Shown: positions 1 to 5,823, counted from the first letter of the stretch. The stretch is 8,134 nucleotides of DNA from Candidatus Dojkabacteria bacterium (GCA_020429545.1 JAGQLF010000033.1:1-8134), one strand, 5' to 3'. The notes: generated from the sequence alone by a model not told the origin. A program made the numbers and translations.

Positions 1-2
1 GA

Positions 3-125
3 CAAAAAGTAGAAATTGTTGTGAATACAGCAAAAGATTATAATATTAATCCATATATTTTAGTGGCTCTTTGGGGAACAGAGAGTTGGTTTGGACAATT
101 TAACCCAGTATGCAACGTTTATTAA
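3..125 (+). CDS. C-terminal fragment of a lysozyme-like (lytic transglycosylase) domain protein
   Basis: An open frame enters from the left edge and ends at TAA 123-125, giving 40 residues. They contain NINPYILVALWGTESWFGQ. The pattern 'P-hydrophobic-(L/V)A-x-W-x-x-ES-x-F-G' is that of SLT/lysozyme-like transglycosylases, where the Glu of the ES pair is the catalytic acid that cleaves peptidoglycan glycan strands. The protein stops only 13 residues after this ES pair, whereas the fold normally needs many more residues beyond it. No continuation is visible in the other two forward frames, so the gene looks truncated or rearranged rather than frameshifted. The start lies outside the window. It overlaps the next gene by 16 bases. 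The family call rests on one short motif. Confidence 0.5.
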   Translation, partial: QKVEIVVNTAKDYNINPYILVALWGTESWFGQFNPVCNVY

Positions 126-511
126 ACTTTATAAAAAATAATTACTTTCTTTACTTTGTAATGATGCTTTTATTTGCAATCATTATATTAGTAGTTGTTT
201 ATAATCTTACTGTTGTACAACCAGAAAAGCAAAGACAACAACAGCTTCAAGAAAATCCTCCAGAAACATTTATTAATAATGAAGCAGATCCAGTCTTAGA
301 TGGAGAATCATACGATAATGATTTTGAAACATTATTTAATCAGTTACCAATACAAAGATCTCAGTACATTATGGAGCAAGATGGAGACAATATTCTTATT
401 ACTGTGAAAGAAGATGGAAATGAGTCAATTTTTGTTGGTCTTGCTCTCTCTTATATTGAAAGCTTTGGAATCGACCCTAATGATGAAAGAATAATAATTA
501 GATTAATATAG
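110..511 (+). CDS. Small single-pass membrane protein of unknown function
   Basis: 133 residues, not recognised as a named family. Residues 1-10 carry Lys and Arg, residues 13-35 form one strongly hydrophobic segment, and the rest is an acidic, Asn/Gln-rich soluble part. This predicts an N-in, single-pass protein with its C-terminal domain outside the cytoplasm. Residues about 37-50 (EKQRQQQLQE) look like a short hydrophilic linker. Residues about 90-133 have alternating hydrophobic stretches that suggest a small folded domain. The ATG at 110 overlaps the stop of the lysozyme-like frame and has no Shine-Dalgarno sequence. A later start at one of the Met-Met codons near residue 18 would cut into the membrane segment, so 110 is preferred. 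Overlap with the upstream gene suggests co-transcription. Confidence 0.6.
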   Translation: MQRLLNFIKNNYFLYFVMMLLFAIIILVVVYNLTVVQPEKQRQQQLQENPPETFINNEADPVLDGESYDNDFETLFNQLPIQRSQYIMEQDGDNILITVKEDGNESIFVGLALSYIESFGIDPNDERIIIRLI

Positions 512-716
512 ATGTTAGAAATATATTACAGACTTAATTTCAATCTAACTCTAAATCTAAATCTTAAATATAGAGTTGTTATTTATAGTTATTAGTAGAA
601 ATTCAATTTATTAATTTTCTCAATTTTTAATACCCATAAACAGCCATGGAAGTATCAATCAGGGTAGTAGGTTAAAGTGTTTTGAGAGTATGTAATTACT
701 AACAGATCTTTTTTCC

Positions 717-745
717 TTGACAATTGATTAAGAAGTCAAGATAAT
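717..745 (+). promoter_or_regulatory. Sigma-70-type promoter of the receiver-domain gene
   Basis: TTGACA at 717-722, a 17-base spacer, then GATAAT at 740-745 (five of six match TATAAT). The start codon is at 769, so the predicted leader is only about 17 bases. It is AT-rich and has no Shine-Dalgarno sequence. This is the best promoter match in the window. The 205 bases before it (512-716) are AT-rich, and I see no gene or strong hairpin in them. Confidence 0.7.
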
Positions 746-768
746 TCATATATATATAAACGTACCAA

Positions 769-1221
769 ATGAGTGATCAATCAGAAAAAACAATTCAACC
801 AACACCAGTTGTAGCACAACCAGAAGTGCAAAATAAGACTAGTAATGTTCATAAAATACTTGTAGTAGATGATGAACCAGATGCAAGAGATTTGTTTTTA
901 GATATGTTGTCTGCAGAAGGAAATTATGAGGTTTCAACAGCTGTTGATGGTGTTGACGCACTTGCAAAAGCAGAAGCTACAAAATTTGATATGATTCTTC
1001 TAGATATTGTTATGCCAAATAAAGATGGTGTTCAAACTTTAACTGAACTTATGCAAGATAAAGCAAAATACGGTTCTCCCAAAGTAATAATGCTTACAAA
1101 TTTGGGTGGTGATCTTGCAGTTGAAGAAGCAATGAATATTGGTGCCGTAGACTACAAAGTAAAGATTGATACAGAACCAGATGATCTTTTGCAAACTGTT
1201 GCTAAACATTTAGGTGCATAA
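769..1221 (+). CDS. Stand-alone receiver-domain response regulator (CheY-like)
   Basis: 150 residues: a Pro/Gln/Thr-rich flexible N-terminal tail (1-27) and one receiver domain (28-150), with no DNA-binding or enzymatic output domain. The phosphorylation site is complete. D34-D35 in ILVVDDEPDA bind Mg2+, D79 in MILLDIVMP accepts the phosphoryl group, T110 in VIMLTNLG is the switch Thr, and K132 in VDYKVK is the conserved Lys. An Ile replaces the Pro that usually follows this Lys. No histidine kinase is nearby, so the partner is unknown. It is a single-gene unit with its own strong promoter (717-745). Its tail could be a linker for protein contacts. The family call is firm and the output is unknown. 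Confidence 0.92.
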   Translation: MSDQSEKTIQPTPVVAQPEVQNKTSNVHKILVVDDEPDARDLFLDMLSAEGNYEVSTAVDGVDALAKAEATKFDMILLDIVMPNKDGVQTLTELMQDKAKYGSPKVIMLTNLGGDLAVEEAMNIGAVDYKVKIDTEPDDLLQTVAKHLGA

Positions 1222-1318
1222 AAAACAAAAACCTACACAAAAATAAGTTATTTCTCCACAAGATTAATACTAGCAGATATTTAGTTATTGCGTAATTTAT
1301 TGTAATTAATAGTAATTG

Positions 1319-1693
1319 ATGGCAAGTATTTTTGAACTTGAAGTTTACACTATTGCAGAAGAACTTTCCGATGCTGGTTGGAAAATTTATGAAAATCTAC
1401 CAAAAGTCCAGCAGTATCATATAGGAAATCAAGTCTTAAGATCTCTGGATTCAATTGGTGCTAATATTGCTGAAGGATTCGGTAGGTTTCATTATTTAGA
1501 TAGTCTAAGGTTTTACTACAATGCTCGTGGTTCTCTTTGGGAGTCTAAATTTTGGTTAACAACACTTCAAAAAAGAAACTTGATTACTAATGATCTATAT
1601 AAGAAAGTTGCTAATGATTTAGAAATAGAAGGAATTAAACTAAATAATTTTATAAACTCTATAAAAAGAAACAGTAAAAATAACAATAAATAA
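1319..1693 (+). CDS. Four-helix-bundle protein, 23S rRNA intervening-sequence type
   Basis: 124 residues, helical throughout. The segment SLDSIGANIAEGFGR (about 43-57) is the signature of the four-helix-bundle family first described as the product of 23S rRNA intervening sequences (IVS proteins, PF05635/TIGR02436). It is followed by an aromatic-rich stretch (FHYLDSLRFYYNARGSLWE) that is also typical. The family forms pentameric barrels; its relative bAvd is the accessory protein of diversity-generating retroelements. No reverse transcriptase or rRNA gene lies in this window, so neither context applies here. The ATG at 1319 is chosen over the in-frame TTG at 1316 directly before it. The last dozen residues are Lys/Asn-rich. 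It lies 97 bases after the receiver gene and 96 before gltX. The molecular role is not established. Confidence 0.88.
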   Translation: MASIFELEVYTIAEELSDAGWKIYENLPKVQQYHIGNQVLRSLDSIGANIAEGFGRFHYLDSLRFYYNARGSLWESKFWLTTLQKRNLITNDLYKKVANDLEIEGIKLNNFINSIKRNSKNNNK

Positions 1694-1736
1694 CTTAATA
1701 ACCTAATTACAACTAGCTAAAGTTCATTTAGTTTGA

Positions 1737-1765
1737 TTAACTGCTAGGCTCTTCTCTGCTATAAT
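1737..1765 (+). promoter_or_regulatory. Promoter of gltX
   Basis: TTAACT (1737-1742), a 17-base spacer and a perfect TATAAT (1760-1765). The predicted RNA starts near 1772 and the ATG is at 1790, leaving a leader of about 18 bases without a Shine-Dalgarno sequence. There is no room for a T-box or other riboswitch. A weak hairpin CTAAA/TTTAG (1716-1730) lies just upstream and could help end the previous transcript. Confidence 0.6.
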
Positions 1766-1789
1766 TACGTTGATTAATCAGTACAGTAA

Positions 1790-3253
1790 ATGAGTATACG
1801 AACAAGATTTGCACCAAGCCCAACAGGATATTTTCATATAGCAGGACTTCAAAAAGTTCTTTATAGCTATGCACTTGCAAAAAAAAATAATGGGCAATAT
1901 ATAGTTAGAATTGAAGATACTGACAGAAATAGATATGTAGAAGGTACAGAAGACGTAATTTTTGAAAGTCATAAGTTAATGGGCATAGATATTGATGAGT
2001 CAATTCATGATGGTGGAGATTATGGACCTTATAGACAATCTGATCGCTTAGATATTTATAAAAAATATGCTCAAGAATTAGTAGAAAAAGATTTTGCATA
2101 CTATGCATTCGAAACAAAAGAAGAACTAGATGAAATGCGAAAATCTCAAATGGATGAAGGACATAGACCAAGATATAACGGTTTATATAGAGAATACGAT
2201 AAAGAGGAAGCAAAGAAGAGAGTTGAAGCTGGAGAAGAATACGTTGTTAGACTTAAAGTTCCTGCTCATAGAGAAATTGTTGTTGAAGATATGATTATGG
2301 GACAAATGAAATTTAGCACAGATGACCTAGACGATTACATCCTTGTTAAGTCTGACGGATATCCAACTTATCACCTAGCAGTTGTGATTGATGATCATCT
2401 AATGAAAATTTCACATATTTTTAGAGGTGTGGAATGGATTGCAACTTCACCAATAATGAAACTTACATATGAATTTTTTGGATGGGAAATGCCACAAATT
2501 GGACATGTTCCAAATATTTTGAATCCAAATGGTCAAGGGAAGCTTTCTAAAAGAAATGGAAGTGTAGCTTTATCAGAATTTTTTGAAGAAGGATATTTAA
2601 AAGAAGCAATAATTAATTTTATTATTCTACTTGGTTGGTCACCTTCAATTGAGAGAGTTCATGGTGAAAAAGAAAGGGAAATATTTAGCATCGAAGAATT
2701 TGTAGATTTATTTGAAACAAAAGACTTAAATAAAAGTAACCCTAAGTTTAATAGAGAAAAACTTTTATGGTTTAACAAAGAATACATAAAGAATTTTGAT
2801 ACAAAAGATCTTGCAGATAGATTAAAAGAATGGAACAGTAGATATTTAAAAAATGCAGATATAGAATCTGATGATTCTATCGAAGTAAAATTAGAATTAG
2901 TAAAAGAACGTTCACAAACATTAAAAGAGTTAGCAGAAAGTCTTGAGTTCTTCTATAACGCTCCTAACAAGATTGAATGGAATATTAAGCAATTAAAAAA
3001 TGTTCAAAAGAATTTAGAAGATATGAAAGCAGAGATAAAAAAACTAATTGAATCATTTGATGATGATTCAAAAGACTGGACACATGAAAAATGGGAAGAA
3101 GGAATGCGAGCAATTGGAGACAGATTTGAAGCAAAACATGGAGATGTGTTTATGGTTTTGAGAGTGGCAATAACAGGTGAACCATTCTCTCCTCCATTGT
3201 TTGAGAGTCTTCAAATTTTAGGAAAAGAAGAAGTTTTAAAAAGACTATCTTAA
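1790..3253 (+). CDS. gltX: Glutamyl-tRNA synthetase (class I, GluRS)
   Basis: 487 residues, the usual length for bacterial GluRS, which charges tRNA-Glu (and, in organisms without GlnRS, also tRNA-Gln for amidation). The Rossmann fold opens with RTRFAPSPTG (4-13). The HIGH motif reads HIAG (16-19), with Ala where Gly is usual. VRIEDTD (39-45) contacts glutamate. The KMSKS motif reads KLSKR (251-255) within GQGKLSKRNG. The insertion that carries a Cys-rich zinc site in many GluRS enzymes here reads FAYYAF (102-107) and contains no Cys, so it is a zinc-free form. The helical C-terminal anticodon-binding part ends with GEPFSPPLFESLQILG. Whether it is discriminating or non-discriminating cannot be told from the sequence alone. 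It is a single-gene unit with its own promoter. Its stop overlaps the stop of the convergent transporter gene by four bases (3250-3253). Confidence 0.97.
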   Translation: MSIRTRFAPSPTGYFHIAGLQKVLYSYALAKKNNGQYIVRIEDTDRNRYVEGTEDVIFESHKLMGIDIDESIHDGGDYGPYRQSDRLDIYKKYAQELVEKDFAYYAFETKEELDEMRKSQMDEGHRPRYNGLYREYDKEEAKKRVEAGEEYVVRLKVPAHREIVVEDMIMGQMKFSTDDLDDYILVKSDGYPTYHLAVVIDDHLMKISHIFRGVEWIATSPIMKLTYEFFGWEMPQIGHVPNILNPNGQGKLSKRNGSVALSEFFEEGYLKEAIINFIILLGWSPSIERVHGEKEREIFSIEEFVDLFETKDLNKSNPKFNREKLLWFNKEYIKNFDTKDLADRLKEWNSRYLKNADIESDDSIEVKLELVKERSQTLKELAESLEFFYNAPNKIEWNIKQLKNVQKNLEDMKAEIKKLIESFDDDSKDWTHEKWEEGMRAIGDRFEAKHGDVFMVLRVAITGEPFSPPLFESLQILGKEEVLKRLS

Positions 3254-3987
3254 ACTCCCTGAAATGTTAATCCAACTAAATATGCCACTGAGGCTGCAAT
3301 GCCTCCTATTATTAAAATTTCAGAAACAGATCTTACTAAGCCCATACCTACAACTTTCCATTTTAAAAGTCCAAGCATTATAAGGGCAATAATTACGCCT
3401 ATTATTGAATATGAAAAAGCAATATCCGTATTATCTTCTAAAAGAATAAAAGGAATTAATGGAATTGCACCAAAGACAATAAAAGAAACAAAAGTTGCAA
3501 AAGCTGTGTAAATTGGATTAACATTACTTGTATCGGTCATCTCAAATTCATTATTCATCATCCAATTTAGCCAGTAGTAGGGATTTTTTTTATAAATGCT
3601 AGTTAGAGTATTTGCATCTTCGTCACTAAAACCTTTATCTTTTAAAATTGTAATTGTCTCTGCCTCTTCGTTTTTTGTTGCCATTTCAATCTGAATCTTT
3701 TCCTTTCTTTTTACCTTTTTGTAAACATCTCGCTCTGCTCTAATTGCTAAATAATTACCAAGCGCCATAGAAAGTGCATCTGCAAATAGATTGGCAAAGC
3801 CAAACAGTAAAACAGTTAAAAAAGTGAGTGAAAGTGTATCATTATTAGACATGCTAGCACCACTAAAACCAGCAACTACAGCAAAAGTTGTTACAATGCC
3901 ATCATTTCCCCCATAAACAATTTCTCTAAGATATTCATTAAAAGCATTTAGCTTATTTTCTTTTTTTATGTTTGAAATATTATCCAT
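3250..3987 (-). CDS. VIT1/CCC1 family metal (Fe2+/Mn2+) transporter
   Basis: 245 residues from the start chosen here. The N-terminal signature REIVYGGNDGIVTTFAVVAGF (from residue 21) is diagnostic of the VIT1/CCC1 family, whose members export or sequester Fe2+ and Mn2+ across the membrane. Five hydrophobic segments are visible at about 30-46, 54-82, 160-184, 193-213 and 222-243. Between segments 2 and 3 lies a Glu- and Lys-rich cytoplasmic region (about 84-150), matching the metal-binding helical domain of the family. An upstream Met would add 11 residues (start at 4020) and overlap the preceding gene by 41 bases. The Met at 3987 gives an 8-base ATGGATAA overlap with the SRPBCC stop, typical of translational coupling, and is preferred. 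It is the second gene of a two-gene minus-strand operon. Which metal is moved is not determined. Confidence 0.9.
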   Translation of the reverse strand: MDNISNIKKENKLNAFNEYLREIVYGGNDGIVTTFAVVAGFSGASMSNNDTLSLTFLTVLLFGFANLFADALSMALGNYLAIRAERDVYKKVKRKEKIQIEMATKNEEAETITILKDKGFSDEDANTLTSIYKKNPYYWLNWMMNNEFEMTDTSNVNPIYTAFATFVSFIVFGAIPLIPFILLEDNTDIAFSYSIIGVIIALIMLGLLKWKVVGMGLVRSVSEILIIGGIAASVAYLVGLTFQGV

Positions 3988-4408
3988 TAATTTTAGATTC
4001 AATTGCTGACTTGAAAGCATTCATATCTTTCTTCGTTTGATTTTTAAAGCTATTTCTAAATAGAAAACCAATAATTTTCATCATAAGGTTTGTGAATTGG
4101 AATTCATTGTATGAGGCCCATCTTGTAGTGTTGTCATCTATTTCGAATAATTCATTATCCATGAGATTTATAACTCCGTTCGTAGTATATTTAACTTTAA
4201 AAATATTTGGAGATTTCTTTTCAATAATATCTTCAATAATTTTCATTGGTTTACCACTATGAGAATCATTATATACCCACTTCCCTTCGCTATTTTTTTC
4301 ATAACTATCTAAACTTTCTTGCCATTCGACCATAAATTCAGGATTGGTTAGTTGGTCAAAAACTGTTTGTATATCTTTGTTAATAATTACCTCTTTAGTA
4401 TATTTCAA
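3980..4408 (-). CDS. SRPBCC (START-like) domain protein
   Basis: 142 residues covering one SRPBCC/polyketide-cyclase-like fold. The first strand is KYTKEVIINKDIQTVFDQLT, followed by the usual 'NPEFMVEWQESL' turn with its Trp, a run of antiparallel strands, and a long C-terminal amphipathic helix (about 105-138). Members of this fold bind hydrophobic ligands or act as small enzymes; no ligand can be named here. The start is TTG at 4408. No upstream ATG exists before an in-frame stop at 4418-4420, and the next Met (residue 28) would remove the first strand. It is the first gene of an operon with the VIT1-like transporter, so a role in membrane or metal stress is possible but unproven. An extended -10 promoter lies just upstream. 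Confidence 0.8.
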   Translation of the reverse strand: MKYTKEVIINKDIQTVFDQLTNPEFMVEWQESLDSYEKNSEGKWVYNDSHSGKPMKIIEDIIEKKSPNIFKVKYTTNGVINLMDNELFEIDDNTTRWASYNEFQFTNLMMKIIGFLFRNSFKNQTKKDMNAFKSAIESKING

Positions 4409-4433
4409 ATGATGAGTTTAATAGCTATGTTCG

Positions 4434-4442
4434 ATTGTATCA
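4434..4442 (-). promoter_or_regulatory. Extended -10 promoter of the SRPBCC-VIT1 operon
   Basis: Read on the minus strand this is TGATACAAT, an extended -10 element (TGn plus TACAAT). No good -35 box sits 17 bases further upstream. It lies 25 bases before the TTG start codon, giving a leader of roughly 18-19 bases without a Shine-Dalgarno sequence. It is back to back with the tRNA promoter at 4451-4479. Confidence 0.5.
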
Positions 4443-4450
4443 TAATATTT

Positions 4451-4479
4451 TCGTCAAAGTGATGGGACTATAGTATAAT
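4451..4479 (+). promoter_or_regulatory. Promoter of the tRNA-Ser island
   Basis: TCGTCA (4451-4456, four of six match the -35 consensus), a 17-base spacer and a perfect TATAAT (4474-4479). Transcription would begin near 4486, about 11 bases before the tRNA-like sequence at 4497. The RNA would therefore carry the broken tRNA copy, its hairpins and the intact tRNA-Ser in one precursor. Confidence 0.55.
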
Positions 4480-4496
4480 TACTGGACAATTGAAAA

Positions 4497-4628
4497 GGAG
4501 TGGTACCCCTGGCTACGCTGAAGCTACGCCAGGCAAGCAAGTGGCTGCTCAAGAAATTGCATCAGAGCGAAGCGATGATTGCAAGATCTTAGCCCCGATG
4601 AAGTCGGGGAAGGGGATTGCCCTGAGCA
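4497..4628 (+). pseudogene. Broken tRNA-Ser 5' copy with hairpin inserts (possible structured RNA)
   Basis: Three blocks, GGAGTGGTACCC (4497-4508), AAGTGGCTG (4539-4547) and AAGGGG (4610-4615), join to match the first 27 bases of the intact tRNA-Ser at 4660 with one mismatch. The similarity extends a few bases upstream (ACAATT, then AAAGGAG). Insert 1 (4509-4538, 30 bases) forms a hairpin with 6 bp CCTGGC/GCCAGG and a TGAA loop. Insert 2 (4548-4609, 62 bases) forms two hairpins (4551-4590 and 4593-4609), each with a GAA loop. Both inserts fall in the D-arm, either side of the D-loop. No anticodon arm, T-loop or 3' acceptor strand follows, so it cannot fold as a tRNA. TGCTCA (4546-4551) can pair with TGAGCA (4623-4628) and enclose the inner hairpins, so a structured RNA is an alternative. 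G/C is 66 of 120 in 4501-4620. Confidence 0.5.
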
Positions 4629-4659
4629 TAAACTTTAGGTATATCTATTTACAATTAAA

Positions 4660-4749
4660 GGAGAGGTACCCAAGTGGCTGAAGGGGCGGGTTTGCTAAAC
4701 CCGTAGTACGGTTTATTCCGTAGCGAGAGTTCGAATCTCTTCCTCTCCG
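4660..4749 (+). tRNA. tRNA-Ser(GCT)
   Basis: A complete class II tRNA of 90 bases. The acceptor stem GGAGAGG (4660-4666) pairs fully with CCTCTCC (4742-4748), followed by discriminator G4749. The D-stem is CCC/GGG (4669-4671 with 4683-4685) and the D-loop contains GTGGCTG. The anticodon stem CGGGT/ACCCG (4687-4691 with 4699-4703) closes the loop TTGCTAA with anticodon GCT (4694-4696), reading the serine codons AGC and AGU. The long variable arm has a TACGG/CCGTA stem (4707-4711 with 4718-4722), as expected for serine. The T-arm is GAGAG-TTCGAAT-CTCTT (4725-4741). CCA is not encoded, so it must be added by an enzyme. It appears intact and functional. The overlapping open frames on both strands are shadows of this gene. 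Confidence 0.97.
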
Positions 4750-4775
4750 TATGAAGAAAGTAGATAGTTGAAGGC

Positions 4776-4816
4776 TATTCGGTGCAAAGCACTGAGTAAA
4801 TTCCGCGAAGCGGAAT
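4776..4816 (+). repeat. Two adjacent small palindromes 3' of tRNA-Ser
   Basis: The first hairpin (4776-4798) pairs ten bases, 4776-4785 with 4789-4798 including two G-U pairs, across an AAA loop. The second (4800-4816) is a perfect 7-bp stem, ATTCCGC with GCGGAAT, across a GAA loop. A further GTAA/TTAC pair (4796-4799 with 4821-4824) can extend the second stem across a short bulge. They stand back to back, one base apart. The same short purine loops occur in the palindromes upstream of the tRNA, suggesting one element family or shared RNA function. Confidence 0.55.
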
Positions 4817-4827
4817 GCGCTTACATA

Positions 4828-4842
4828 TCTTCCTATCCGTAT
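4828..4842 (+). repeat. Partial copy of the tRNA-Ser 3' end
   Basis: This stretch matches the tRNA-Ser 3' end plus flank (4738-4752) at 14 of 15 bases, covering the end of the T-stem, the acceptor 3' strand, the discriminator and TAT. A shorter echo follows: CCGTATTAG occurs at 4837-4845 and again at 4884-4892, the second time without the acceptor sequence. The copies may be remnants of tandem tRNA duplication or marks of insertion at the tRNA 3' end. No integrase gene is in the window. Confidence 0.45.
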
Positions 4843-4848
4843 TAGACT

Positions 4849-4873
4849 TTTGAAATCCCAAAGGGATTTTGAA
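4849..4873 (+). terminator. Hairpin, possible terminator of the tRNA-Ser transcript
   Basis: A perfect 7-bp stem AAATCCC/GGGATTT (4853-4859 with 4863-4869) across an AAA loop is extended by two A-T and two G-U pairs to 4849-4873. T residues end the 3' arm, but no long T tract follows, so termination is not certain. It has the same three-base purine loop as the other palindromes of this island and may simply be another copy of that element. Confidence 0.4.
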
Positions 4874-4968
4874 TAAGGGATCACCGTATTAGGCAACAAA
4901 ATTGTTTTATAACCTTTTCTAAATGTGAAAACGTTATGTGAGCATTGCCATACTGCATTAAGGTTCGT

Positions 4969-5760
4969 TTATTTATAACTAACCCACACTTTATAAATAA
5001 AAAGTATAAGAGTATAAACTAATAATCCTAGTGAAGCATAAGCTACATAATCAGATAGTTCAGAATTTCTGTAGTATAAACCATATGATGCCCACACAAT
5101 AACTAGTGTATAACCTGCAAGTCCTGCTAATCTTCGACCCAATAGCATAATGATAGTAACTACAATTGCAGCTACAGCTAGCACAAGTAGTGTCCAGTAT
5201 TCTCCTACGTCTCCACCAGTAAATCCAAAGCCGTGTAGTGAATCAGATATATTTGCAATTGTTGCAATACAGATCCATGCAAGATAGTTCATAACTGGAA
5301 AACTAATAATCAGGTCATCAATAGGGCTATTAAATAGGTTTTGATTTTTAATCTGAGAATTAATAAATAGATAAATCAACGTGGCAAGCATTAGCAAAAT
5401 CACAAGAATGGTTAGTACAAAACTAGGTTTTATTAAAGACTCGTTTACTGTCTCTAGGCTTGCAGCAACTAACCATAGAGTAAATAGCAAATTAATGACT
5501 GCAATTGGCCAGCCAACTACTTCATGAATTTTCCTTGTTCGTTGTGCAGGTAAAATTTGATATATTGAATATAAAATCATGCCTGTAATAATTAAACCCC
5601 AAACACCAAACGTAAATCTTGCAGGTAAAAAGTAAATTGGATTTTCTTCTAGATAATAACCTGCATCAAAATTAGTAAAGTTCATTGAAATAGGTGAGCT
5701 TATTAACTGAAAAAGGGCAGTTAGTAAGACTATTATGTGTCTAGTCTTAAGATTATTCAT
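4969..5760 (-). CDS. TspO/MBR-like (tryptophan-rich sensory protein-like) membrane protein
   Basis: 263 residues, almost entirely hydrophobic, with about eight membrane segments (roughly 8-26, 47-69, 80-104, 112-134, 148-170, 188-210, 214-232 and 239-260). PARFTFGVWGLIITGMILYSIYQ (from residue 46) and PVMNYLAWICIATIANISDSL (from about 153) resemble the 'FxxVWxxIY' and 'xxAWixIAtxxN' stretches of long bacterial TspO/MBR-like proteins, which are larger than the classic five-helix TspO. The function of these long forms is unknown; TspO itself binds porphyrins and sterols. The ATG at 5760 has no Shine-Dalgarno sequence and lies 25 bases from a TATAAT. It sits 63 bases downstream of the DoxX-like gene on the same strand, so read-through is also possible. 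The gene is well supported, the family less so. Confidence 0.72.
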   Translation of the reverse strand: MNNLKTRHIIVLLTALFQLISSPISMNFTNFDAGYYLEENPIYFLPARFTFGVWGLIITGMILYSIYQILPAQRTRKIHEVVGWPIAVINLLFTLWLVAASLETVNESLIKPSFVLTILVILLMLATLIYLFINSQIKNQNLFNSPIDDLIISFPVMNYLAWICIATIANISDSLHGFGFTGGDVGEYWTLLVLAVAAIVVTIIMLLGRRLAGLAGYTLVIVWASYGLYYRNSELSDYVAYASLGLLVYTLILFIYKVWVSYK

Positions 5761-5785
5761 ATAAGTGAGCTAATATTTATTCCAT

Positions 5786-5791
5786 ATTATA
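5786..5791 (-). promoter_or_regulatory. Putative -10 box of the TspO-like gene
   Basis: A perfect TATAAT on the minus strand, 25 bases before the ATG at 5760. No convincing -35 box is found at normal spacing; a TTGTCA lies only 13 bases upstream. The position relative to the start codon matches the other promoters of the window. Confidence 0.35.
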
Positions 5792-5823
5792 TTCAAAATT
5801 AGCATGACAATGCCAGAAAAAAA

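Noticed and set aside
512..595. A 27-codon frame starting directly after the stop of the small membrane protein
   Set aside because: It is very short, of low complexity (repeated LNLNL-like residues from a CTAAAT repeat) and has no initiation signal.
1319..1693. The four-helix-bundle protein as the accessory protein of a diversity-generating retroelement
   Set aside because: No reverse transcriptase, template repeat or variable target gene is visible, and the protein fits the more common IVS-type family.
1694..1789. A T-box or other riboswitch in front of gltX
   Set aside because: The promoter lies only about 24 bases before the start codon, so the leader is too short for one.
1905..2213. 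Minus-strand open frame of 102 codons inside gltX
   Set aside because: It is fully antisense to a clear, conserved gene and rich in Leu, His and Tyr from reversed AT-rich codons.
4497..4628. A known RNA class such as SRP RNA, 6S RNA, tmRNA or RNase P RNA
   Set aside because: I could not find the signature segments of any of these, and the similarity to the adjacent tRNA-Ser explains the conserved blocks better.
4490..4681. Plus-strand open frame of 63 codons across the broken tRNA copy
   Set aside because: It lies over hairpins and the first bases of the tRNA, has no protein-like composition, and is explained by the GC-rich non-coding island.
4645..4899. Minus-strand open frame of 84 codons antisense to tRNA-Ser
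   Set aside because: It is the antisense reading of the tRNA (RGRDSNSRYGINRTTGLANPPL), a well-known source of false gene calls.
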